64,000 nt of DNA, taken from assembly GCF_000151665.1 (NCBI RefSeq), contig NW_013171866.1:620001-684000 (forward strand), read 5' to 3'. The notes under the pieces were generated by a model. It saw nothing but the letters and a program-made list of their open reading frames with translations, had not been told where the DNA came from and did no database searches. Shown one piece after another: positions 22,853 to 36,324 of the stretch. Numbering within the stretch: position 1 is the first letter of the stretch; each line of letters begins with the position of its first letter. This DNA comes from Blastocystis hominis (taxonomy: Eukaryota; Sar; Bigyra; Opalinata; Blastocystidae). A program made the translations under genes and the position numbers.

Positions 22853-25800
22853 CTACTTATCACTAAGAATGCTGCTAGGAAACGGCGAATGGGAAACCGA
22901 CCTCACAAAACTGTGTATACCACCTCCAAGCGATCCAGAGAGAGCGGAAGAACGCAAAGCGGAGGAAGAGTGTGAAGATGGTAATCCCACTTTCAATCCT
23001 TCGTAATCGGAAAACATATCCTGCATGGGCACAGCCTCCACTTCCTCCTCTCCATTTTCCGATGAACTTTCTCTCTCGGACTCCTCGGTCTGCATGGGTA
23101 CAGGTTCCGAAACCTACGAATCAAACAAGCAGCCAATCATTTTACGCCATCAAATTCCCGCCAATTTTCGTCATCCCATTTTATGTCATCGAACAGCTGG
23201 AACACAAACTTCCGACAGCCTCTCGGGAATAGAGAGATCGAAAACATGTGGTGAATGCACAGAAGACACACTACAAGTGAAATGGCGAATAATTAGGTAC
23301 AGGGACTTCTGAAGAGTGCAGGCTTCTTGCGTTTCATGTCCTCGATCTGTAAATGGGCGTTGTAACTATACACGGTGGAATTGAGAAGGGCTTCACATAA
23401 AATAGAAAAGAAGCGTAGTACCGATCTTCTGTGTAAGGTCAATGATATCCTTATGCTGCGAGATATCGCCAATCACAATATCCGAGGGACAACTTTGTGA
23501 TCGTGAGTAATGATGTGTGTTGTCATCGATATTCATATGATAATTGGAAACTCCATGCGAATCCAACGAATTGGCTCCCGAGGTGTGTGTGAATCGACTT
23601 CCCAGCGAGGAAGCGATGGAGTTCTCTGTGAAAAGTGTGTTTCCTGCGTCTGCGTACCAATTGGAAACCGAGCGACGCGGAATGGGGCTGGTGATGGAGG
23701 GCATTCCAACCGAGCTCTTCCTGTGCTTATGAGTGGATTTGGTGGGTAGGAAGTGGCTGCAATAGGGCAATGCCCAGTCGTCGGGACTCACGATATTGCT
23801 AAAGAAGTGCTCATAATCGCGGGGGAGACAGATCGTGTTTTGATTGGCCGCTCCGCAGACCCAGTTGGCTTTGTGGATGAGCGGGTGGAGCTCGGGATTG
23901 CGAGCGAGGAAGGATAAAACGAGGATGCAGCTGCCTCGGAAAGAGAGAAACGGATCCATTTCGGCCATGCGGATCACGCTCTCTACGAAGTTGAGACTGG
24001 CCTTTTCTTGGATGAACGCGCAGCCGTGGGGCTGGACGGCGATGTGGGCGAGGCACCAGAGCGCGGCGGTGCGGTCCTTGAGATCGTCGCCGGTGGGAGT
24101 GACGGTGAGCAAGATGTTGGCGAGACTGATGAATATGATGTGGCTGCTGAGGAACTTGCGGCCTTCCTCGGTGGGGAATAAGGCGCCGAATATGTGCGGA
24201 GGGACCGTGAAAGGAGCGGGTCTGAGCGTGAGAGGGAGAGAAGCAAGCAAGCAAGGAAGTACTTGTGAGGAATGAGGTCGAGAATGATGTTGACACTGTC
24301 GAGATTGAGCGGACGACCCATGGCAATGTCGGACGCCTTGAAATCGCTCTCGGAGGTAACGAAGTTCCAGACGCAAGGACTGTCTAGCGATGAGAGGAGG
24401 GGGAGAGAACGACCCTTCACCGCATAGCGGAAGGCTGCGTTGGTCTTCTCGCTGCTGTTGAACATTTTGAGCTGCGACACGATCTCGTCATAGGCAGCGC
24501 TGAACACATCCACACACCCATTGTGCAGTTTGTAGTCGATAATCCGCTCCTACATCCCACATCCATCCAATCGCTCACGATCCGAATCGGATCTGAATGT
24601 CCCTCGTTCGAAATCTCGCGCCTCTCATCGCGCTCGTTCTTCTGCGCTGTCTGCTTGAAAACATCGAACGACGTGATGGGGTTGATTCGATCCGTGGACG
24701 TTCGGATGCCACAGCAATAGGGATTCTGCACGATCACATCGGCTCCGATATAAAGATGGGCTCGAACCGTCGATTTCGACGGAACTCGAATGGAACGCGG
24801 CTCGTGATTGTCAGGATCGAGGATCACTCCGCGAATGGAGATCTCATCGCGGTTATAGAAGGGGTTTTCGGGGGAGGAGGCGGTGATATCGACGTCCGTA
24901 TAAACATCGTACACACGCGTGCTGTCCTGCGATTCGATTTCGATCTGCGCGTGGAATCAATGCAGCGAACCCACCTCGATGCGCCATGGAATGTGCTTCA
25001 GCCACTCCAGGCGACGGTCGCCGTCTTTTAAGTAGCTGAATACGATGTGGGTGGGCGGCTGAATCTTGAGCGGCTTGACTTGGAGCGTGGAGTTTTCGAG
25101 GACAACGGTCTGGTCGAGAATTGTGTCGGGCGGCTGAATGATTCGGATGGCCAGTCCGTCCTCTAGATCCGAAGTGTAGTTGTAGATGTTCGCCTAGAAG
25201 GAATCGAAGGGAGACAGGGGAAATACCACGAAATCCTTGAACTCCTGATCGAGGTAATTGGAGTTGTTCTTAAACAGCGCAAATCCCTCGTTGGTGGACA
25301 TAATGCGGTAGATCAAACCGCGCGCACTGTCCAGTCGCGTGAGAGGCGGAACCAGATGCGGGTTGCTCACGAAGTGCTTCACCACGATGTTCAAATTGAG
25401 CGGCTTCTTGGTGTTCTGGTAGAGAATGTCGGTGACCATTTCGGTCACCTTGGAATCAACGCTGATCTGCGAAACCAGACGAGGAAACGCCCATTCGAGG
25501 AAGGTTCGCTCGTCCTTCTGCTCCTTCAGCACGCTCTTTAACCGCGACAAACACGCCAGTTTCATGGTTTGGTTTCCGTTCTGGAGGAAGAGCGCGAAGT
25601 GCTCTCTGGCTTTGGTTCCTTCGTGAGCGATATCGATCGTGTCGATGAGCAGCCAAAGCAGCAGCAGGTTGGAGTTACTGTAGTTCTCCTGCCTGGCGAT
25701 CTTCTCGATCACAGCCCAGAGACTATCGTGCGGCACGAGCGTGTTCATTCGATTCGAATACCACAGCCGAATGCAGATGATCGCGTAGAAGTACGCCTGG

Positions 25801-28800
25801 ATGAGAGGCGAGAGAGAGAGAGATACGTTGGTGTGTTTGAGGCTGTTCGGGAAGAAAAGTCCGCTGTGGTGGTGCTTCTTGAAGTCTTCCAGCTGCGCGA
25901 TGAACTGGTCGACAAACATGCGGAAAAAACGGCCTTTGCGAAGCTGCCCGAACTGCGAACTCTCCGAAACGATGAGCAGAGCGAACCACAGCGCGATGCA
26001 GGTCGCATAGAAAGCAGATTGCGACTAAAGATTAGAAAGAGAGACAGAGAGGGAAAGAGTACGTTGATGGGTTGGTTGATGAGACATTCGTCACTGCTCC
26101 ACTCTGAAAAAACGGCATTGAGACGAGGCAGTAAGGGACTGAGCTTGATGGTGCATTTGGGATTGGAGACGGCGATGATGAGACAATCCTGCAGAAGAGA
26201 CCAGTTCCAAGCGCAATAGGGCTTCAGCATGTCTTTCTATAGGAGGAATGAGGAGGAAGCAGAGAATGCGTACTTCTAATTGTTTGACGAGATTGTTGAA
26301 ATAGTCCGGATTGCAATTCACTTGCTCGTACGAACTCGAAACGAATTGCTGGAAGGGAATGCCCTGATTGCAGACGAAATCGATGATGTTGAACGAATTC
26401 GACTTGTTCGAAACATCGCAAATGCAGTCCAGCACGCAATGAAACAGCGAGAACTCCGAGAAAATATCGGTCAGCGAGGACGTAATGAAGGTCTCGCTCT
26501 CCTGAATCGGATACAGATAGGTGCTGGTCGATCCAATATCCGCAAAACACTCACGCGATCGAGCCTTCCACTTCAACTCCTCCTCCGAATCTTTATCCGC
26601 ATTCTGGAAACTGAGAGTGGACTGCTGCACTGTTTTCACGGTCGTCACATCGCTCATACACGCGAACACAGACGATAAATGAATCAAATTGCGAAGCAGA
26701 CTCTTGCAGAGGAAGGAAACTTCCGGGTTGCTGACCACCATCAAATTGGATAGGATTTCGGGTAGCTTGCTGTTGACCAAGATCCACACAATGAAAGAGA
26801 GATAGGTGGCGAGGAGATTGGTTTGGGGAATGCTATTCAAGCATCGCTCACTCGAAATCGACGAAATGAACATCGAGCAATTGTTCCAATAAATATTGTT
26901 CTGCGAGATCCGGCCTTCCTCTTCGAGATAATTCGGTGTGGGCACACCGATCACTGTGAATAACACCGAGAGCATCTCCTTCGCGATCTCTGGCTCTTCT
27001 TCTCCGTGCGTATTAAGGATATTGATATAGGAATTCAACCCGCTAAGATCGCCGCTGAAGATGAAAATGCCAGTCCAGGTTCGGAGAATCGTGAGGAGAG
27101 CGACATTGCAAATGTATCGAGAGGTTTGGAGCTCGTCTTGCTTGTCCTCTGCGACTGATTTGGATTCGATGAGGAGCGGATCGATGATGATTTGGAGATC
27201 CAGAATGGTTTTCTTCTGTCGGAAGTATGGGATGTTCAGATAATAAAGACACGCGAGGATCGAAGACTGCAGTAAGGAGTAGTTGAGCGTCTCCACACAA
27301 CCATTCAGAAGAACTTGCACGCCATCGCAGAAGATCACGCGCTGGGGAACGTGGATGAGGAGAGTGAGCACGAGCTTGAGGCAGGCGGTGCGAAGCGAGT
27401 CGGTTTTGTCGTTGGCGATACAGAGAATGGAGAGGATAATCGATCGAGGAATGAGCTCTGTGAACTTCTATGGAGAGAAAAAAGGGGGAAGGGGAAACGT
27501 GGATGAGGTGCGTGACGAGCGCGAGAGCGATTTCGCGTTCGTAGTGAAGCTTGTCGGAGCGCTCAAGCGACATTATGATGAAAATGTTGAGCTTGTATTT
27601 GAGCATGCGCTCCGTGATTTCTTTGTTCACACAGAGATATTTCATGAGACGCAGACCTGCGCAATGGACATAGGTGTTGTTAATCACCATCATCTTGCGA
27701 ATGGTGGAGAACTGCTGCTCCAAATCCATCTTATGAACCAGCTGAAGGTCCGACTTGAACTTCTAGAAATAGAGAGAAACGCATTCGATCCTACCGACAC
27801 CATTTCGTTCGAGATTTCCACGATGCGGTCGAGGCTTCCATTGGACACCGCATCCAACAAGTCTTTCTGACTCTACCCTTAATTCCACGTTTCCACTTTT
27901 ACATCTTTCACAATAGACTCTTTTCCAAATCGACCCACACGTCGCAATCGCTTCGACTGATCGTGTTCTTCGTCGGTAAACTGGCTCAGTTTCTCGTCTT
28001 CGTCCATATCCGTTAAGGGGAGTTCCGAATCCAGATCTAATCCCCTCACATCCTCATCGATCTCCCCGATATCCTCCAAAATCCCTGTTGGCATCGTGTC
28101 CATGTGTTTCACCATCAACGGATCGAACACGCGCGATTTTCGGGGAGAATCAATCTCGAAATCCGTGTTCACTAGCGACAGCGAGAGTCGATTCATTCGT
28201 CTCTGTCTCGGAGAGAGCATCGCCCCAATCTCCTCCAAAGGATCTTCTTTTGGCGGTTCTTTTTCTTCGTTTCCAGGCTCGGTCGGTATCGTCGGTGTAG
28301 GCAGTTTCTTTACATCTTTCGGACTCACTTCTTCTTCTTCTTCTTCTTTTTCTTCTCCTACTCCTGTTTCTCCTTTTTCTCCTTTTTCTCCTTCCGACAT
28401 CGAAGTCGAAGTCGGAATCGGAGTCGGAATCGGAATCGTCGGAGTTTTCGGTGACGTCCGGTTCGACAAATCCTCGCGCGCCTGCGCCAACTCCAATGCG
28501 AACACCACTGGAGAATGGTCACGTGATGAATGATAGGAGACGCGGTCCTCCCCCTTCCCTTCCTCTGCCTCCACGTCTTCGCTCTCCGGACGCGGCGACA
28601 GCACTCGCTCATCAAATCCGCGTTTGGGAGTCTGCGGACTCGTGGTGAAAGGTCGAGTTTCGGAGGGAGGAGGCGTGGAGTTGGGGGAGTAAAGCAATGG
28701 CATGGAGTGATCGGATTGAGGAGAACGAGAGCGAGAGGGCGAGCTGGGGAGAGAAGAGGTCCTGTGGACTCCGCTGGCTGTGGATTGGGAGGCTAGCGGG

Positions 28801-29660
28801 GAGGTGGAGGAAGGGCCCAAAGCGGGAGAGGAAGGAGAGGAAGCGGAGGTCGACGAGGGAGCAGAGGTCGGGATAGAAGGAGTGGATGGAACGGAGGAAG
28901 CCGACGAAAGGGGAGGAGGAGACGAGGGGGGAGGAGTAGAAGACTCGGTCGTGATTTTCTTTGTGGAAAGCTCGAGCGATTCAAGAGGAGGCGTGGTTTC
29001 TTCGATGGGTGATAGTTTCTTTATCGGGGTTTGTTTGGATTGAATCACCACTTCTGTACTGCACTCCGCCGCGGAGGCACTTCCCATGGAGCTGGAACTT
29101 GCATCACTCTCGGAGGACGTGGAAGCACTCAGGTCCATGTGTCCCTCGTAGGGAATCGGCATGGATTGCGCTCGCAGCGGACGACCCAGATCCGACTTTG
29201 CACCGGGGACACCCGCATGTAGGTTAAAAGATCCCGATGGTAAACGACGCACTGGGGAAACTCTTCCAGTTCGAAATTGAGGATCTGGAATCGAACTGCT
29301 TCCACCCCTTGTTGCATTATTTAGAATGCTTTCCATGTTGATGGTTGTCAGCTTTGTCGGTCCCTTTCCTCGCGGCTCGCTTTTGGTTGTCAGTTTCTTT
29401 ACAACTTGCTCTGAATAATCGAGAATATTCATTCCTCTGCCTATTCCAGTTATATCATATCCTTCATCTTGCGTATCACTGTCACTATCACTTGATTCCT
29501 CATCTCCGGGCAAAGGAGGAGGGGGAGGGATAAAGAACTCCACAAACATTCTCTTTTCGTTTCCTGGCATTTTTGACCGTTTGGAATGTTGGATTGGGGA
29601 CCGCTGTGATGTTTGTTCAGACGCGTTCTTTGTACTGCTATCACTCGGTAACGGCTGCAT
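22853..29660 (-). CDS. Rictor homologue, TORC2 subunit
   Basis: A 6.8-kb gene starting at ATG 29660. Exon 1 (29660-27903, 586 codons) is a disordered Ser/Pro/Glu-rich extension. A 36-bp intron (27867-27902) and a 32-bp intron (27763-27794) lead into the conserved region. Rictor N-terminal repeats follow (LRLMKYLCVNKEITERML, then FIIMSLERSDKLHYEREIAL), then LRTWTGIF and a long alpha-solenoid. The Rictor_V-type segment (AALWCLAHIAVQPHG, LSFRGSCILVLSFLARNP) lies near 24000. Many further ~30-bp introns separate the pieces at 23.1-27.5 kb. In other eukaryotes Rictor scaffolds TOR complex 2, which phosphorylates AGC kinases. The stop at 22853 is followed by TGTTTGTT at 22822-22829. It diverges from the WD40 gene over 296 bp. 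Confidence 0.85.
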
Positions 29661-29956
29661 AGTTAGGGTACAATTTAGATTTCAAAGTTACAAAATGATA
29701 GATACAATCCAAGCAGAATAATGTGAATTCTTGGGATCCCTAGATTTCTATTGTGTGCTCTCCTCCAGAGGTGTATGATATTTGAAACGCAAACGAAAGG
29801 AGATTCGCAGGAGTGTAAAATTCTGGTGGATATTACATAAGCAAGTACGATGTCAAACAAAATCATATATCTGTACAACCTTTACACGGCACATACTTGT
29901 TCATATAAAAATCGATCCTAACAGCGTCATATCACTCTTTGTTCACACCCTCACAC
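29661..29956. promoter_or_regulatory. Divergent promoter region between Rictor and the WD40-like gene
   Basis: 296 bp of non-coding DNA lies between two start codons on opposite strands, so it must contain both 5' control regions. I see no recognisable core element. Confidence 0.4.
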
Positions 29957-31484
29957 ATGGAGAACTTTTTTCGAAAGAAAAGTGTCAAACGAAAGAAGAA
30001 ATCTGTTATAGTATCGGATGTGAGTGAAAGTGATGAACAAGAAGAGATTCTTCAGAATCGAGTAGAAGAGGATCCTATAGTTTCCGATGAAGAGCCTACG
30101 AGATGTGATATTCGAAATTATAAAAAGAAAGGTAATCCTACTAGTTTCTGCTAAAATCCTTAGCGCCTTCAGTAATGCGATTTCCATTTATCGAGTGGAA
30201 ACTGAGGCGGGATTGGCAGAAGAAGCACAGAGAATGGATCCTGACTCGATACTTTTCAAGTTTCAAACGCAGCTCTCTTGCGATTAATACTTCGTTTCAG
30301 CTTCCAAGCACCGAGAGAAATGCGATGGCGCGCATTGTAAACACGCGAACGAGTGACATGGAGTTTTCTCCATCGTCAGACTATCTAGCGGTCGCTTCGA
30401 ACTGCATTAAGGGGGGATACATTTCGGTCGTGAAAACTGCGGATTTCGACACGCAGGATTCTCTTCTGTATTCCTTCTTTAACACAGAGCGAACGCAATC
30501 CACGCAAGCCTATTTCAAAGTATTTTCGTTCCCATGTTTGGATTTTCCTCGTAGGAACCCATCCTATCATGTCACTGGATCAATTCTTCTGAGATTCTCC
30601 TCGTGCGAAGATCCTGCCGTGAATTGAGCGTGTTTGATTCGAATGCGATCCAGTCGAGGAGGCTCGCCTCGCTTCCGTCCTTTCTGGACCAAGTGCTTCC
30701 TACCCATCTGAATGGCTGCTTTGTTGTATCGTTAGGCGACGGCCAAATCAAAATGATCGATTGCCGCGAATCGCAGCGTTTTTCTTCCTCCTGGACCACG
30801 GATTTCTCCAGGAAAAAGAGCGTTTGCCCTCCCTTCGACTCTTCACTAGGTCAAACGAATCATGCTGGATCCGGAAAAGCCGAACGAGCTGCTCGTAGCC
30901 TTCCAGTCTGCATCTTCTTCTTCTTCTTCTTCGCTCCTCTCCATGGAAGTCATCGATATTCGGAACACACGCTTTTCCTCCATTACCGGAAAGCAGTCTC
31001 CGAGCTTCCTTTCGTCCTGTACCCTCCCATCCCCTATCCACGCTTCCCCCATCTCCATGCAGCCATTCTTCTCGGCTGTTTCTCCTCTCTCTTTGCTCTT
31101 CACTCGTAGAATGACGTGCTCTCCACTCTCTCGGACGGATCCATCGCTGTGTTCGATCGCTATTCCGGGTCGGTTCGGCTCTTCTCTGATGAGCTCTGCA
31201 GCGAGCCCGAATACACGTGGGATGGCATTATTTCGCGCCCATTCCGACCCTGCTTCCTAAGCGATTTGCTCTGGGTGCCTTCGATCGTGCGGCGAACGCA
31301 AAGCATTCCGATCTTCGACTTCCAATCGCTTTCTGGGATCGAAGAGAGAGGCGCGCCTCGCTTGTTGCGAGGCCCCTGCGCGGAAGATGTCTATGGGTGT
31401 GCGTTTAGTGGTGAGGTGTGGAATAAAATCGTTGTTTCTTCGCAAGGAAACACAGTGGAACATCGTCTTTTAATATACGTATAG
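29957..31484 (+). CDS. WD40-like beta-propeller protein, unidentified
   Basis: Exons 29957-30131, 30164-30519, 30555-30821, 30850-31077, 31110-31484; introns 28-35 bp, GT-AG. The joined frame is 1401 bp (466 aa). A basic/acidic N-terminus (MENFFRKKSVKRKKKS) precedes blades of the WD40 type: MEFSPSSDYLAVASN, ILSCHWINSSEILLVRR, FVVSLGDGQIKMIDCR, NDVLSTLSDGSIAVFDRYSG. A run of seven serines sits in exon 4. The overall form recalls DDB2/DCAF-type nuclear propellers, but no diagnostic motif is clear and I do not name it. It is probably nuclear, given the N-terminal Lys/Arg cluster. Confidence 0.7.
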
Positions 31485-31519
31485 TGGGGAACATACAACA
31501 TGCGTGTTTGATCAATAAA

Positions 31520-32090
31520 GTCAATTAAGCAAAAGAGAGTGGCGAGGCGCTACTCTTTATCAAGTGAGGAGGTATAGGCTACGTTTCACACACCCAAATC
31601 GCACCTACCGAACCACTCTCACTTTCACTATCGTCGTAACAGCGACTCTTCATAGCAAAATACACTAGAGGGTGACGCAAGCCCAAAACTGCTCGTACTG
31701 TCATCAGTAAAGCCATGTCCTTCTTTTAAAAAAACGGGTCTTCTAACATTCCTAAACTAAATGCAGGTAAAGGAGCAAACTCGTTCTTAATAGGAATGTC
31801 TTGACTATGGCGGCGAGATCGATAAACGTAATTATCCTTTTTGGAACGTGTTTTAACATCCTCTGTATCATCTACACCAGGCGATGGAATTTGCTAGAGG
31901 GTTAGAAACACACTTCCTTCCTTACCAAATGATAACTTTCTAAGCGCAAGAAAAGGGCCTCTTTACTTCGGTCAAGCATTTTTTCCGGCTAGGGGATAAA
32001 ACAGCCACACCCAATTCTTACAGAAGCAGGTCTTCCAAAGAGAGACTTATTCTCCTTCAAATTTTGAGAATCATGTTTCTCAGTGTCCAT
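31520..32090 (-). CDS. Small gene of unknown function, 3' structure uncertain
   Basis: From ATG at 32090 the first exons are clear: MDTEKHDSQNLKENKSLFGR, a 33-bp intron (31989-32021), PEKMLDRSKEALFLRLESY, a 32-bp intron (31894-31925), then IPSPGVDDTEDVKTRSKKDN and a Tyr/Arg/Pro-rich stretch. After GMLEDPFF a TAA is read near 31725, but alternative splicing of the next 40 bp would extend the frame toward 31640 or 31520 (a Ser/Asp/Glu-rich tail). The protein is about 95-160 residues, hydrophilic, with no domain recognised. It converges with the WD40-like gene. Confidence 0.45.
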
Positions 32091-32174
32091 TCACAAAGCT
32101 TCTAAATAAAAAAAACCACAAAGCTGTATGAAGTATTTTCTTTTAATATACAAAAGAAGTTTCCAGGAAAAATC

Positions 32175-32426
32175 CTATGATAATGAAATTCTTCGGTTTA
32201 TTGAATACAATTCCTTATTTTTTGGATTTATAGGCGGTAATGGGCATGGGTAATCATCGCTAACGACAAAGGAGGATGTAAACAATTTTAAACCTTCGAG
32301 ACAACGAGTTGTGCGGGAACCACGATTATTTGCCGAATTTGGTGACATTGTTAAGGAGCTCTGTCGGTAACATCGTATTATTCTCAGAAAAAAGTTGACT
32401 GGAAAGTTGGCTCGAATAATAATCAT
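32175..32426 (-). CDS. Small ORF, hypothetical (55-83 aa)
   Basis: An uninterrupted minus-strand frame. The most plausible start is the internal ATG giving MSPNSANNRGSRTTRCLEGL, a basic and Pro-rich peptide ending NPKNKELYS... No homology recognised, and no TGTTTGTT close downstream. It may be an exon of a gene I cannot complete. Confidence 0.25.
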   Translation of the reverse strand: MIIIRANFPVNFFLRIIRCYRQSSLTMSPNSANNRGSRTTRCLEGLKLFTSSFVVSDDYPCPLPPINPKNKELYSINRRISLS

Positions 32427-32544
32427 CAGATAATAGATTTTCTATATACTAGAGTGTACCCTTTGTAGGAAATCTCTCTTGTTTCTATCTCATGCTCCAG
32501 AATATTCTCAATTGTTTTTTGATATTGTTTCATTCAATCACAAA

Positions 32545-35500
32545 ATGGATGATGTTTGCAAACAGTTAGAAGAGGCAATTATCTATGCCTATGACACTGA
32601 TTCCCCAAGCAGCTCACAGGAACGGAGAAATGCTGCAATTTCCTTGATTAACGATATGAGAGCGAACCCATCGAGCTGGAAAATTGCAATTTCAACCTTC
32701 CTTTCGTCGAAAAACGTAGGAGATCGTTTTTGGGACAACCTGTAGTTTCGAGTGATGTTCACGAGCATTGACTTGGTTGTTTCATTCATTCGTGATGGTT
32801 CCTATGTGATGTTGGCCACTGAGGAGAAAGAGTATATCCACAATAGTCTCCTAGATTGGCTGTGTAAGAAGTCACCTGATGAGGTGTCCGCCATTCCCCC
32901 TTACCTCAAGATTAAGTATAGCGTTTTGGTGGCGCTCTTAATCAAGATGGATTATCCATCCTTTTGGCCGAACGTGTTTGAAGTCCGATGATTGTGCCAG
33001 GAATGACTCGTAGACGCTGCTGTCGATTCGGACGCTCTCTCCATCCCACTTATATATGTACCTCAAAATCATATTCTACGTGGACGAGGAAATCGTCCAA
33101 GGAGCCGGAGGTACGCGGGCTCCCACCGACCGAGCGAATCTCGAAGCGGGAACCCGCGTCAAGGACACGCTCCGCGACAACTGCATCGGAACACTATTCC
33201 AGTCGTGGTAAGCGCCCTCGATGTGTTGAGATGACCCGTAGGATCGAGGTGTTACAGCAGTACAGTTCTCAGCACGACACGCTGAGCGAAGAGTTGTGCA
33301 ACGTGTGTCTGGAGATCCTCTCCGAATACTCGGATTGGATCGACATCTCGTTCATGGTGAACCCCGTCACTCTCCAGACGCTCTTCACGCTGGTGGAGTC
33401 GCCGGTGTACGTGGAGAAGACGCTGCTGACGTTCGAAGAGCTGATCGGAAAGGGCATGAACGCTCTGGACAAGATTTCGTTGATCCGCTCGCTGACTATC
33501 AATATCCTGTTTGTGTGGTTGGTTGTGTATTTGTTTGATTGATTGGTTGTGTTTTTGTTTGGTTGGTTGTCTGTGTATTTGTTTGATTGATTGGTTGTGT
33601 ATTTGTTTGGTTGATTGGTTGTGTATTTGTTTGATTGATTGGTTGTGTATTTGTTTGATTGATTGGTTGTGTATTTGTTTGGTTGGTTGTCTGTGTATTT
33701 GTTTGATTGATTGATTGGTTGGTTGGTTGTGTGCTTGGTTGTCTGTGTGGTTATGTGCTTATTTGTTCATTGATTGAATGATTGATTGCTTTTGAATAAC
33801 TGATTGATTGATTGATCATCTGCGTGATCACTGTGCTCCAAAGCGAGGTTCCTTCATTCCACCCGATCTCCTAAACCATCTCGTGACCTCCGAACAATAC
33901 TCCGCCGATCAGGACGTGATGATGCAGATCATCGACGTCCTCGCTGCGGTCGTCAAGGAAGAAATCGAAGCCTTAAAGCAGTGCTGCGGGAACGTGCCCA
34001 TTGAATCAGCGCATGACGCAAAGGCCGACGCGGTCGCGAACGTCCAGCACGATTTCCGCGTGATTTTCTCGTTCCTCCCCACGCTGCTGCACCAGGAATA
34101 CATCAATCCGATCTTCACAATCCCCGACATCCTCCAGTGTCTCGTCCAGCAGCTGCAGCGCGAGGAAGCCATCGCGGAAGCCACGCCGCCGATCGGCGTC
34201 AAGCACGTTCTCTCCATGCTTCTGGACGGGTTTTTCGCTCAGATCCGGTAGCAACGCGACGCGCAGTCGATTCTTTGTAGCCTCCCCGAGGATTATGCGT
34301 TCGATCCGGACAGCGGAATCGACACGGACGCGAATCTCTATCGCAGTGCGATGAAGAAAGCGATCGTGGGCGTGATCAAACTCTTCCCGGACGGCTATCT
34401 CGACTTTGTTCAGCACTTATTCGCGACGGTGACGCCGATCGATCGGTTCGCCGTGTCGGATTGGCGCGACGCGGAAGCCGTGTTGACGCTTCTTTTCTAT
34501 TTCGGCGACGGCTGCAACGTCAATCTGGGAACCAACCCGCATCGAAACCGCTTCATTTCGATCCTCGTCGATCTCTTCAGCTCCGAAATCATCGTCAAAC
34601 ACTACCATTTCTCGATTCTCCTCGTCGCCATGGACATCATCTCTCGCTATCTCCCTCTCCTCGCTCCTCTCGAGTCCATTCGCTATCAGCTTCTCACCAT
34701 TTTCATCACCGGACTCAACAGCAATCGCGAGCGATCTCGTGACCGCGCCGTCTCCTCATTGGCTCGTTTCGTCGCGTCCATCAAAGAAGGCATCATTCCC
34801 TACCAGCAGGGCATTCTCGATGCCGTGCAGGTGCGATCGGGGTTGGAATCTGACGAATAGAACATGATCGTCATCCCCACAGCCGACGATTTGGCGCGCG
34901 TTGGCGGCAATGCCACCTTCTTCGAAGCCAATTACCCGCTTTTCCTGATCACGTCCACCATTATTTCCGGACCCTGGAACGCCCAGAGCGATCTCGTCGC
35001 CTTCTATCATGTACTTCCACGTTTCCACGATTGGCTGACGTGTAGTCGGTGTTTTCGCTGCTGGCGTCGAACATCCAAACCGCACAGCAGCAGCTTCAAG
35101 GCACCGCCTTCGATCACTATCACCGTTTCTTTTCTCTCCCTTTCCGCGATTCTAGGGCTCGTAATCGCGGTGAACCTCGGCTGTCTCTGCTCGCTTCTCC
35201 GCGGGATCACGCAGAACTCCTCGCCAGACTGTTTCCGCGGGGAAATGACGGAGGAAGTGCTTCGCTTGCTGGAGTTGTACGTGTCGCTTCTGCCGCAGAC
35301 GTCCTCGCCAGACTCCGACTATTTCAACAGCCAAATGGACCAATTGCTGCACCGTCTTGTGCTCCACCTGCGTTCTGACATGTTCCTTGATTGTGTTTCT
35401 GTGTCTCACGCGCAGTCTGTCGTGCATCCCGCGGCTCTGCTCGCTTTTCGCGCAGCTGCAGTCGTACAAAGCGCTGGCGAACTGCCTCGACCTGCTCTCC

Positions 35501-36240
35501 CAAGTCTTCGCCCTCAACAAGGAGCAAGCCGTCCCCGTGATCGACCAGATCCTCTCCTCCGTCACGCAGCACGTCTTCGCCGACCTTCCCGGCGACGAAG
35601 AAATCATCGGTATTTCTGGAATTCCGCAATAACGCCCAGGCAAGAAGGAAGACACGGTCAATAAGTTCTACGGCTTTTTAGACACGGTCATTTCCAACGC
35701 GCCCGAAGTGCTTCTCTCCGCAGCCAACGCTCCCTTCTTCGCGCAGTACCTCCGTCTGCTGCGCGACGGCATCGCTGCGGGCTCGTCGATGCTGGTGGCG
35801 AAGACGTGCCTCGCCTGCTTCCGAAAACTCTGCGAAAAATGCCTGGATCCCGCGGTGCAGGTCCCCGAAGAGGTCGAATTCGATCGAATTGTCGAGTGTA
35901 GTGCCGGTCGGTGCTGCGCGAGGTGCTGCTGAGCGAGGTGGTTCCGGTGGCGTTCACGCTTCATCAGTGTCCCGCGTTTAAAATGGCGGATCCGCAGGCG
36001 AATACCGCGATTAATGAGATCGGTTTGCTGTTGTTTCATACGGTGAAGAAGAACGCGGATATTTCGACGTAGGAGATGAGGCGGAAGGGCGAGGAATAGA
36101 TGGTTTTTCGATGTGTTTTTAACGAAAAATGGATGCTCGCAGGAGATGATCATGTCTTTTAGGAACCTGCTCGAGAAGAAGAGGGCCGACGAGCTGTGCT
36201 CCTATTTGCGTTCTTTCTTTCGACAACTATGCAGCTCGTA
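32545..36240 (+). CDS. Exportin-T (tRNA nuclear export receptor)
   Basis: Joining exons from ATG 32545 (introns at 32716-32745, 32983-33013, 33208-33241, 33514-33843, 34248-34280, 34831-34860, 35011-35045, 35125-35155 and four more to 36240) keeps one frame throughout. The text follows the exportin-T family: LINDMRANPSSWKIAISTFL, KDTLRDNCIGTLFQSW, CLEILSEYSDWIDISFM, EELIGKGMNALDKISLI, FFEANYPLFLITSTII, FYGFLDTVISNAPEVL. It is an alpha-solenoid karyopherin that carries mature tRNA to the cytoplasm with RanGTP. All introns are 30-35 bp except the 330-bp one at 33514, filled with a minisatellite. TAG 36238 is followed by TGTTTGTT at 36254. Confidence 0.9.
33514..33843. repeat. Minisatellite-filled intron (GATTGGTTGTGTATTTGTTT-type units)
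   Basis: About 300 bp of degenerate tandem units built from TTTG, GATT and GGTTGTGT blocks, inside exportin-T. Flanking codons are consistent with a phase-0 intron from 33514 to AAAG at 33843. It is about ten times longer than its neighbours. Confidence 0.8.
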
Positions 36241-36253
36241 GTTTTAGTTCGAT

Positions 36254-36261
36254 TGTTTGTT
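36254..36261 (+). terminator. TGTTTGTT 3'-end motif (exportin-T)
   Basis: Octamer 13 bp after the exportin-T TAG; the next gene starts 64 bp further on. Confidence 0.7.
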
Positions 36262-36324
36262 GGACACGTGCGGAAAGCGGTGGGATCCCACCGATTGACA
36301 TTTTCTCCTTGTTACTGGTGGTTG

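Noticed and set aside
33511-33714. Cys/Leu-rich 67-aa ORF in exportin-T
   Set aside because: Direct translation of the minisatellite inside an intron.
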